64,000 bases of DNA from Macrothele yani (taxonomy: Eukaryota > Arthropoda > Arachnida > Araneae > Macrothelidae), in NCBI GenBank assembly GCA_039090855.1, contig CM077006.1:50291336-50355335 (forward strand). The letters run 5' to 3'. Made by a program: the position numbers and the translations under genes. Positions 40,301 through 52,300 of the stretch are shown here, in pieces. Below the pieces are notes generated by a model. That model did not search any database. It had not been told where the DNA came from and saw nothing but the letters and a program-made list of their open reading frames with translations. Every line of letters begins with the position of its first letter. Within the stretch, counting starts at the first letter, position 1.

Positions 40301-43300
40301 CTTTTTACCAAATCCAGTCTTAGCTAAAATATTAGGGAAGCCCCCCAATTCAAATTCAATCTTAGCTAAAACATAATGGCAATGATAAAAAGAGGACATT
40401 GGTGATTAAGTCTAATGACTACATTATTTAATATAGGCAACAGTTTCTTCAGAGCGAGAGAAGAAAAAGAAAAGTTTAAAAAGTTCTAAAACTAAGACTT
40501 CAGTGATTTTTCTCTTTTGATTTTGCCACCCTTTCTCAACTACTGTTGCTCCATGAAACCAAGACTGAATAAACGGATGGCATGCGCTTTTCCATTCTCA
40601 ATTCACTTCCTGAAAGTTTTATGGAATACATATATATGGATGGGGGGCACCAGCTCTCCCTCCTGGTCCCTCCCTGGATACAACCCTGATTACAGCTAGA
40701 CTTGACTTCCCCTTCTCAGGAGAAATCTTGGCAATGTTACAGACCAACAAAAAAAGTTTGTTCTATTTCTATAACAAATATATTCTGAAAGTTTATTTAA
40801 AACAAATTTAACTTCATAAGATGCTTAAGGGAACTAGTGAGGTTTGACATTTCAAAAAGTGGCTTGCATTTAATTGTTTATAACAAGGCCTTGATAAATA
40901 TAAAATGTTTTGTCTGTGTAGAAGAATTTAGTATAAAAAAAAACTATAAAATTATCATTTTATCAAATAAGAAAATGTCGCGATATTTATTCCCATGTGA
41001 ATAATATTTGTGCTCCAACATAATGAGGTAAACTATGTAAAATCCGAGGGATATTTCTTCTTCTTAGGCTTTCCTCTATTGATTATACCTGAAAAATTGA
41101 AAATGAAAACAAAATGCAAAAAATGGCATCTAGATAACGAAAAATGTGGGAAAATGCGAGTTATTTGTTATTATAAAATGGTGAAAACATTTTTATTCAA
41201 TCAGGTGTCAGGTATAATTAATGCATCATCATGTTTTACAACTCCGGTATAGATTTCAAGTTGATATCTCTAGCGGTTTTTGAGGTATTGTGGTAAAATC
41301 ACAAAAACATGTAGTTTCGAAAAAAATCGCGTTTAAATATTTGGTACAATATTTATGTTAGAACAATCATACCATGGGTGCAAGTTGTGAGATGTGGCCA
41401 AGACTGAAAATATTTTGAATATGCCCCCTTCCCACCACCACTACCACTACGTGCACTCAGACATAAACACAATATACATTAAATATTATATGTGGTTAAA
41501 ATTCATTATTAAATCAAAAGTGCATAAAACGACCAAACATTAATGAATATACATGTAAACAAAATTTGATTTCCATGCAAATTGTAATAGGAAAGTTAAA
41601 TTTGATTATTAGGTAGGAACTACCAGTTGAAATTCAACAAATCTCCAAAAATCCTTATCTTGCAAAAGAAAAAAAAAAAAAAAAAGATCTTGTATAATAT
41701 TCAAATCCAATCCACATATTTGCTGCTTATATAGCATTTTAAGCCCATAATAGAAATATGTTAACCAAATTATTGAAATTGTAATAATTAATACATAACA
41801 TACCATGGAAGATGTTTCAAATAATCTTTAGTAAATTCTGTTGAATCAAATAAGAGTTGCACACTTTTAAAAAAGTCATTTAAATGGCAGTGTGTTTTTG
41901 CATAAAAATGCAGTCAGAACTGCTTTCTGATGTGCAATTCTGTCAGATATTGATGCTTTGGCCTGAACAGGAGCGACTCCAGGCAATGTTTGTGTATGCT
42001 GCTGTGCTCGTACACACTTTTGATGATCAGCATCCTTACTGTGTCTGAACAGCACTTTTTTACCATTGCTTCCATAGTTTAACTTTCTGCTGCAGAAAAC
42101 ACGAAAGCTAAATCCCGGTTCCTTAATTTTCCAGCACCAAGAACCAAATTTGACGTCATGGGAATCAGTCTCATCTAACCATTCCCATTTATTTTTAACA
42201 CTGCTATCGTTCAAAACCAACGTATTTTTTGAATCTATGAATTCGATAGCTGACTGCATGTTGAAAAAAGAATCACAAATTTACCAATACTTGGTTAATT
42301 TTGCATATGTAAATTAATATTGAAATGCGTACGCAGACACGCATAAAATACGGCAAGATTGACTGGTACGACTCACTCCAAAGATTAGCTGTGACCTATG
42401 GCGGCAGAGCCAGTGGTGTCTCCACCTAATATAAGCTCGATGGGTGAACCAGTTATGCTGTGTGACGTACACGTAGCGAAGAGAAAGCCAGGGATGGGCG
42501 AGGTTGGGTTGGGGGTTATGACGTAGGTGAGGATTGGCGTAGAACCTCCAAGGGAGCTGCTCCTCGATTCCTCTTCGATCAGAATGCCCCTCTTACTCAG
42601 AATGCATCAGGTGCTGCTGCTACTCCGAGTTTAAGATGAGGTACTACGGTACGAGCGTGGTTGCCGATGGCATACTTACTTTCCGGAGTAAAGCGTATGG
42701 ATAGAAAGGAAAAAAAGAAAAATATGTATTTGGAAATTTTATTTTTACTGATATTTTCTTCCGTCCAGCTTCTGTCTTCGGATATTTTCCAAAGACGGAA
42801 GCACTGTCGAAACTTGCACCCATGAATCATACTTACACGTTAAAAATTTCCTGCATTATAGAATTCCAGCACTTTGGTTGAAAGCCTACAGGACTGTTCT
42901 GTTCTACTCAGGTAAGGGAGCGTGACTACCTGCGTTCGGCCGGCAGCGTGCCACATCATGTTTTATGATCCCCTGACCACAATTTTGTGAATTTTTCAAA
43001 AATTCAAATGAGAAGATATTCTTAAAGGATTGCACTGTCGAAATAGGCAAAAAAAAAAAAACCCCGAAATTGATTTTTTCAATATTTCAAACTTCCCTAG
43101 TCCCCTTAAGAATATTAACTTTAACCTAGATTATACAAAGAAAAATGGGTATATGTTAAATCAGTGCCAGGCAGAATCAAAGAGCACCATAAATTCATAG
43201 CAACTAACAAACTGAAAATAGAAAACTATAGTTATCCTAGAGGCTGGACAGTCTGAAGCACTGCCCCACTCCTTTCCATGGAGCCAGTGGCCCCAAATTA

Positions 43301-46300
43301 GGGACAAGCAACTGCATACAGCTCTTGGAGTTCCCCATTATTAAACTCCAAAACAAAAGCAAAACACCAAAAACGAGGTGAACATTCAATTGCAAGAAAA
43401 TTTTCCACATGTGAAAAGTGTGTTTCCATGCTATAAAATTACTTGCCTTGTTGCATTTCCAACTTTAGCAGCAACATCATTTCAGCCTTATCAGTATCCC
43501 AATAGACTGGCACCAGAAAACATCCACCTGCCTCTTCTGTACATCCTTGCCTGTGACGATCTTCCCCAAATTGATCAGTATTTCAGAAGGAATGACGCAT
43601 TCCTCTGTGAGAAATTTAATAATTATGCACTGCGTGACACTTCTGGGTTCTTCTTGGTCTAACATCTTAATTACCATTGATTGCTGATGTGGTTTGCAAG
43701 TTTGAACAGTAACTAAATTCCTGTTCATATTCCAACATCACAGGACTAGGTGTGTCAGGGATTGCATATGTGCACATGTTTGTAGCAGTTCAAAGAAGTT
43801 TGTAAACCAATATTCAAAATCCAATTAATGATTTTTCATTTTCTCCTGAACCTATGACAATTTTTAAGTCCATAACCTGACATGTTAAACATGCTTAGCA
43901 TATGGTTAACAGCACAGTAACTCTCTTCAAGATGTGCACTCAGAGGTGGCACTTGCGCTATTGTTGTATATAACTGATCATCAAGACTTTATCATCATTC
44001 TGTATATCAGAACATCAAGACTGTACAACAAGATGCTGATTTGGTTTACCTGCATAATGTTTGTTACCAACACAAGAGAAATGTTTACATACAGGATGAA
44101 CTAGGATAGAATTTAAAATTAATCTTCAAGAAGAAGATTTTGATGTTAACATACAAATCAATCATTCTCTTGGACAAAAGCATACATTAACAAGAGTGCA
44201 CATATTTTGTGTTAAAAAAAAAAAAAAAAGAACTAGCAAAGATGGAAAGAAGATGTGACTTACCTCCAGCAACAAAGACTGAACTTGGCGTTCATTTAAC
44301 AGGAGGCTCTGTAAAATATCAAGCACAAATTTAAGAATGCATAAATATACACAAAACAGTATAAATAAATCTTACAAACTAGCCAAAATCTATTTACATT
44401 ACTATATTTGTAAATAATGTTTGCATTTAATGCTTTTCCAACAACATGATTCAGGCCACTAGCAAACTAGAGTAGTAGCCAAAACAAAATAGTTTACAGT
44501 CTGTTCTAATCAACTCTGAACAATGCATGTAAAAAATTCCAATATAAAATTCCATATGAGTCTAAATCTTTTCTCCAATATGGTAGTATTTAGTGCAAAT
44601 GTTAATAAAAGAGCAAGGTCAACTCCTTTTGTACTAAAATTTGCATCAACAATAATCATGATCAGGAGTTGCACTAAGGAAAATCAACAATGTGTTATCT
44701 AAGGTTGCAGACAAATTAAAAAATCATTAGCCAGACATTTTTCTTCCATTGGAGTCAAAATCACTTTTTATTCAAAATGATTAAAGTTACAATATGAATT
44801 CTTTGAAATATGTTTCAGTGAAATTTTGGCCGATGCATGTCAAATACCATCTTATAATTCACATAAATTGGATGAAAGTGGATCCAGTAACTTAATCAAA
44901 TGTCCAATTCAGCTTCACTCCACAAATGCTCAATGGAATTGAGATCTGGAGAATGAGTGATCAATAAAGCTGCAAAAAGTCTCCACATGTTCCTGATACC
45001 ATTTTGAGACATGGTACCCATTGGGGTGCAGAGCACTATCTCACTGGAAGTATCCATTACATCATTGCAGTTGAGAGTGGCCATGGTAGGATGAATTTGA
45101 TTTAATCAGCAATGATGTTTAAATGAGCTTAGGAATTCAGACAGTTCAGAGTGGCCATGGTAGGATGAATTTGATCAGCAATGATGTTTAAATAAAGTTA
45201 GTAATTTGGACAGTGGTCCAATTGAATCAAGAGGTGTGAAATCCCCCATGAGAACATGGCCCACACAATACTGTTTAAGCCTCAAGAGATGGGACCATGA
45301 ACAACGGAGACATGCTCTCATGCTATTATGCCTCAAATTTTTCCTCTTTCACCTGAATGCTGCAGTTGAATACATTTTGCCAGATCACATTACCAGTTTG
45401 CAATCGTTCACAGCCCAATGGAGACATCTCTTGTTTACTGCAGACAGCAATAGTACGGGAACAGAACCTTGACACAGATGGTACAAGGTATGGACATAGG
45501 TGAAAGGTAGGAGGCATTGCCAAGACTAAAAATTCTTCTATACCCCCCCCCCCGGCCCTTTAAACTGAAACAAATTAGGACTGTGCCCATATTTCATATT
45601 TGCCACCTTTATCTTCATTTTTTGAATGTAATCACACCCACTTATGTGTGTTTGCACAAAGTCCGATAACTGCTGAAATCGTACACGTCTTCCATGTCCA
45701 GGCATTGTTGCAGCTTCTTCAGGGTCTTTCAACGTGTCCGTACGCCGACGACTGATTACATTCACTTCGCCGTACTCCTTAAATACCACCAACGATAATT
45801 TGCATATTATGCCGTGCTGTGGCGTAAGCGCTCACCGATTGGTCCCGAAATTAATATCACACCTACGTAAACTCGACCCCATTAACATATGTAAATTTCA
45901 TGATTGTCTGCCAATTCCTTCTTGGTGTTCTTTTTTCACTTTCTGCCAGTGTATATATACGCCATGATTGCGCACATGCTGCGAAGAACATCGGTCCTAC
46001 CCATGCTTTGCCCTGACTAACAGCAGCGTTTTCACAGCAACGTATAGGACATGCATTTGTTGATACAAATTGGAGTATCAATGAACGCAAAGCTCCAGAT
46101 GCAAAGTAAATTTTTTCAATTTACCTTCTATATCAAGCTGAAATACAAACACATTTATGGAATGAACTGACATGTAACAACAATACATGACAGAGGGAAC
46201 ATTGCAAATTTTTTTTTTTTTTCCATTATGGGAGATATTTTTACCTCTGTTTAACTTCTGTTTTCGGAAATTTGTCAAAGACAGAATTCTGTCCTCAGGA

Positions 46301-49300
46301 CAGAAAACTTTCACAAATGGGTATGGAGCACAGTATACTGGGATTCCATTTAGCATTATTCCTGATTCAAATCATTTGTTCCTTGACTCAGCCCTTGTGT
46401 GTGTTGTCTAACACAGATCTGTATGCTCTCCATTCACCAGAAGCAAAATTAGCTGTTTCCAACCACAAGCCATTCCCTCACTAGAGTGGGTTTTTTGTTG
46501 TTGTTGTTGTTGTTGTTGTTGTAAGCCACTTTCTATATACTCTTGATATTGTCAGGATTCACACTCTTCCCATTTCATAGAGGTCATAACCACTAACTTT
46601 ACAATCATTTGAATTTGGTCCACTTTAACTTTTGAAACAATGAAAGTATGAAACCGTTAAGTTGATTCCCATGTTTCTCTTTGTAAAGTCAACCTGGGGA
46701 GGGGAAGCAGCATGGGACTCTGTCAAGACTTCTTCTAACACCTTGAATATTGATTACACAGTGAAACAGAACTCTGGCATCATGATTTTGATTCATGTAT
46801 CAACAAGAAATCATACCAAACCATCTGGAAACACCTACAAGTCATTTACCAAAAGCAGCCACAGATGTAGGCTGATGTACATCAGGGCTTGAAAAATACC
46901 TGAGAAGTTACATTCCCGACTGGACACGAGCAGAAATCATTTACCTGCTCAGGTATCAAAAGCTAAATACCAAGAAAATTAATCTTTTACGTTAACAAAT
47001 CAAAAAAGTTTAATTTCTTCTAAGTTAAAAAATATGAAATACTTTTTATTCATCTTTTGCATTGCCATTTTAAGTGTCTGTATTCAAAATTTTCAATGCA
47101 CAAAAGTGTGTACCTCAAGTTCTAAAAAAGGCAATGATGCTGAAATCGGCATTTGAGAAATTCAGTAATGCAGTCATATTCATGAATTTCTTAAATATTA
47201 GGTGTACAGATAAGTTTTAAAGCGTTTTTTGTGTAACGTATACCACTAATTTACATATCTGACATTCCCCTGCATTGTTGTCATGTGACCGTAAACTGGT
47301 CCAGGGTATAAAATATGACACAGAAGTTTGCCGAACAGTCAAACGCACTTGCACATTGGTAGGTGAAAGTTGGCAAGTGATACTGCATTTATTCGACACT
47401 GCATTCGTTACGAATTTCGTCAAGGAAAAAGTGCTGCAAAAGTATGTGCATCGATCTGTTCTGTTCTGGGAGAGAATATTGTATCGAAAAGCACATGTGA
47501 GTTTTGGTTTAGACGACTTAAAAGAGGTGATTTTGATGTTAGAGATTGAGAATGTAGCGGTGCCTAACAGAAGGTTGCACATGAGCAACTGCAAGCATTG
47601 CTGGATGAAGATTCGCCTCAAATGAAAAAAAGAACTACAGAACTAGCTGAACAACTGGGGGTAACTCAACAAACCATTTTCGATTGTTTAAGTGCAATGG
47701 GAAAGATTCAGAAGAAAGGAAAATGGGTGCCACATGACCTGAGCCAGAGGAACAAGGATGAACGTGTCATGAAGTGTTTGAATCTGTTGAGTAAACAACA
47801 CAGAAAGTCTTTCCTGTGGAAAATCGTTACGGGTGATGAAAAGTGGATATAGTACGACAATCCCAAACGAAAAAAAACACTGGGTTGACCCTGGTGAAGC
47901 AACAACTTCAACACCGAAACGCAATATTACTCCAAGAAAGTTCTGCTGTGCTTCTGGTGGGATATGAAGGATGTGCTCTATTATGAACTATTGGAATAGG
48001 GTCAAACTGTTACTGCTGATCGCTACAAGCAACAATTGCTGCGATTGAACCAGAAAATCCGTCGGAAACATACATTCACAGGCAAAAGATTGCGTCCCGT
48101 GAAATTACAGCATGACAATGCTGGGCAGCATGTCGAGAAACTGGTCAAGGAAATGTTATTGACGCTTGGCTGGGAAGTTTTGGAGCACCCGGCGTATAGT
48201 CTCAACATAGCCTCTTCAGGCTATCATTTGTTCTGATCTAAGATTCATACAGGTGTTGTTTTCTCTCAAATTATATGTTGCATTGTCAATGCTTTAAAAC
48301 TTATTTGACACCTAATATAGCCTTGTTTTGCAGGAAAATTAATCATAGTTTGAATATCATCATCATCATCATCATTGTCAACCATTATCAATCCACTGCT
48401 GGACAAAGGTCTCCCCAAGTTTCCTCCACAACGGTCTGTCTTGTGCCAGTCTCCTCCATGTCACCCCTGCATACTTTCGAATTTCATCCACCCATCTCCC
48501 ATGTGGTCTTCTTCTGGGTCTTTTCCTGTCCCTTGGAATCCAATCTAAAATTTCGGCTGTCCATCGATGATCTGTCCTTCTGGCAGTATGTCCAGCCCAT
48601 TGCCATTTCAGGGATTTAACTCTGATCATGATGTCTTCCACTCTTGTCATTTTTCGGATCCACGAGTTCCTCTTCTTATCTCTCCTGGTTACACCAAGCA
48701 TGCACCTCTCCATGCTTCTTTAAGTTGTCTGCAGCCTTTGTATGTCTCTTTTAGTTAAGGTCCACGTCTCTGCACCATACGTAAGCACTGGAAGGATGCA
48801 TTGATCAAACACTTTTCTTTTAAGACATAATGGCATATTGCTCTTGAAAATTATGCTGTTTCTTCCAAAAGCTCTCCAGGCAAGTTTTGTACGCCGATTA
48901 ATTTCTTCATCAATGTGACCCTCACTTGATATCTGCTGTCCAAGATAAACGTACGTGTCTGTTATCTCCAGCTTTTCTCCATCAATCGATAAATCTTCAT
49001 TTCTTGTAAAAGCATTGAACATCACTTTTGTCTTCTGAAAGTTCATTTTTAATCCCACTTCTTTACTCTTGTCAGCAAGTTCCTGGATCATACTCTGCAG
49101 CTCTGATGGGGTAGTTGCAAAAATGACTATGTCATCAGCAAAGTGAAGGTGGGTTAGATAATCTCCATTAATCTTTATCCCCTTGTTTTCCCAGCTCAGC
49201 GACTGAAAAACACCCTCCAATGTGGCATTAAAGAGCTTCGGAGATATGGTGTCACCTTGTCTCACTCCCTTTCCAATTTTTACGTGTGTTGTATTTTCAA

Positions 49301-52300
49301 ACAGCCTAATCTTTGCACTTGCATTTTCATAGATGTTATTAATAATATTAATGTATGCATCTTCAATACCGCAGGTTTTCAGAGCCATTGTAACTGCTGA
49401 TGGTTTCACCGAATCAAAGGCTTTTTCATAATCGATAAAAGCCATGCACAATGGAAGTTCATATTCCCTCGCTCTTTCAATTAGTTCTCTCAGCACGTGG
49501 ATATGATCTATTGTGCTGTAGCCACTCCTGAATCCAGCTTGTTCTCTCGGTTGAGCCATGTCCAGTGTTACCTTCAAGCGGTGTGAAAGAACTTTAGTGA
49601 AGATTTTATAAACTACTGATAGGAGGCTGATAGGTCTGTAGTTTCCGAGATCCTCAATGTCACCTTTCTTATGTAGCAGGATCATTGTAGCGGTGTTCCA
49701 ATCCTCGGGAATCTTTCCTTCATTAAGGCATCGAGTGAAAATTTGGGCGAGTACTGTTTCGATTTCTCCACTTGCTTCTTGTATGATGTCTACAGTAATT
49801 CCATCTTCTCCTGGAGCTTTTCCTCGCTTCATGTTCTTGATTGCATGTGCAACTTCTGCTGGAAGGACTGGAGGAACTCTGGTACTGGTATCTTTCATGA
49901 TGTCTGGAGTGCATATATCATCCCTTTCATATAATTTGGAGTAGAAATCTTTCACTCTTGTCAAAATTTCGCCTCTATTTCTTGTTACAGAACCATCTTC
50001 TTTTCTCAGTGCCATAATCTGTTTTCTTCCCTTACTGAGATGTCCCTTTGCTATCTTTAGGCTTTGGTTGTTTTCAATTGCTTTCCTCACTAGTTCACAG
50101 TTGAATTTCCTTACGTCTTCAGTGATACTTTTTCTTACTGTCTTGCATAGCTCTATATATTCCACTTTGGAAGTCACATCTTCTTTAGTTGTCCTCATCT
50201 CTCTTCTTTTTTGCATCAACATTTTGGTTTTTCCTGATAATTTGTTCACATGCAACTTGTTCTTAGACCCAGCTAATTTTGTTGCTGTTTCCATAAGAGC
50301 TTTGGTTACTTTTTCTGTTAACTTCAGAGATGTCCACTTCTTCCGATGTTAGGCCTTCTAAAGCGGAGAACCTGTTCTTCAGTTCTAACTTGAAGGTATT
50401 ATGGTGTTTTTTAAGGTTGGTTATGTCAATAGATTTCGTTTGTCTTATGAGCTTGCCACGTTCAAGTTTAGTGTTGAGGTGCATCTTACATCTCACCAAT
50501 CTATGGTCACTACCTGTGTTGAACTTGTTTAGCACACTGCAGTCTTCTATGACGAATTTTTTGTTACACATAATAAAATCAATTTCACTTGTCGTCCCAT
50601 TTGGATGTCTCCATGTCCATTTCCTGTGTGGCTTTTTCTTGAAGAAGGAGTTCAAGATGAAAAACCCTTCTGCCTCTGCAAACTCTACGAGAGTATTTCC
50701 ACGCTGGTTTCTGTTGCCATGACCGAATTTACCTACTGAAGTTTCATTCTGTTGCCGTTGCCCTATTTTTGCATTGAAATCTCCCATAATTATTTTCAAG
50801 TGCTGCTTACCTTTATTATTTAGATGACAAATTTCCTCATAAAATTCTTCAATTTCTTCTTCAGGATGACTTGTGGTGGGTGCATAAGTTTGAATAATCT
50901 GAGCCTGGTATCTTTTCGAGAGTTGGATAACAAGTCGTGCAGCTCTGTCAGAGGAACTTTCAACTTCTACAACTTTATCCTTCAGTTTCTTGTTTATTAT
51001 AAATCCAACACCACTAGTTCTGCCAGTATCTGTCCCACGATAGTAGAAGAGATGTCCACTTTTCAGTTCGATGAGATCTTCTCCTTTTCTCCTTACTTCA
51101 CTTAGCCCCACGATGTCCCACTTGATCCTTTGTAGTTCCTCTTCCAATTCAAGAAGCCTTGAATCAGAAGATAGAGAGCGTCCATTGTAAGTAGCCAAGG
51201 TCAGCATCAGATGGCAGCCTAGTCCGGTTCTCCGGGGATTCTTAGCACCCTCTGCCTTCATGTCGCACTGGCCGCTGCCTTGGCCAGGTACATTCCAGCT
51301 GCCGGAGACTGAGGGCCAAGATTTAAGTTGTGGAATCATTTTGGAGGGGGTTTGGCCATAACTCACCACGCTGGCCAAGCGGGTTGGTGAGTGTGGGATA
51401 GAATTTCCTCTAATCCCGATGGTATAGTTATACCGCTATGGGCGGTCGTCAGAGCCCCTTTAGTGGGATCAGGATGCACCACGAGAAGGCGGGGTTGACA
51501 TTTGTCAAGGAGAGGCTGTGATGTTACGCATCACCTGACCTTACATCCCAGTTTGAATATACAACAGTTTAAATAGGCTAGCGTAGCAATGATTATGGAT
51601 TAAATGATTTATGTGCCATTCCTGAACTATACAACGAGACTATTTTTACACGCTTTATTGTAGTGCCTGACTGCATCAGTTTTTGTTTTATTAAAAATGT
51701 ACATTCCGATTCTGAAATTACATCACTCAGCAACACAGAAGACAAATTTGTAACTACTGGAAACTGATTGGAAATTTCACATATTTACTTACTAGAAGTT
51801 ACTCTCATTGCTGGAACTTTTTTCCAAAAAAGCATAAGATATCCAGTACTTAAGACAACAAGCTGCTATTCGGATAAACAAAGAATCGGCATCGGTAATG
51901 TTAGCTCTTCTCCAGGTTAACTGCAACGCATAGCACCAGCTCATTTTTAAATTACATTTAGTTTTGTTTCAGCGGTATCACTGTTTGTTCATGGGCAGGG
52001 GCTTCTATGCTTTCACTGTTTTGCCTCACTCACTCAGGTAATATCAGAGAGACAAAACCTCACCAGGAACTGGGAGATATCTCAATGTCGGTCTCTCCCG
52101 GTTCATGAGTTAATTGTACTCAACACCCCCCCCCCTATTATAGAGCTTCTCCCTGGTGAGATTACTGCACTCAGACACCCCCTCAAAGTCTTTGCTGCCA
52201 GAAAACTGTGTGTGTGTGTGTAATCTCTGTATTTGCTGGTTGATGATTTATATCACTGTTGTTCAGTGAGTCAATGCAGCATTGTCCAGGTGACAGCATC

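Noticed and set aside
38900..40690. Larger hAT-like element with CAGTGGCATAAC and complemented CAGGGTTGTATCC ends
   Set aside because: The two ends match poorly and no target duplication was found, so the pairing is not supported.
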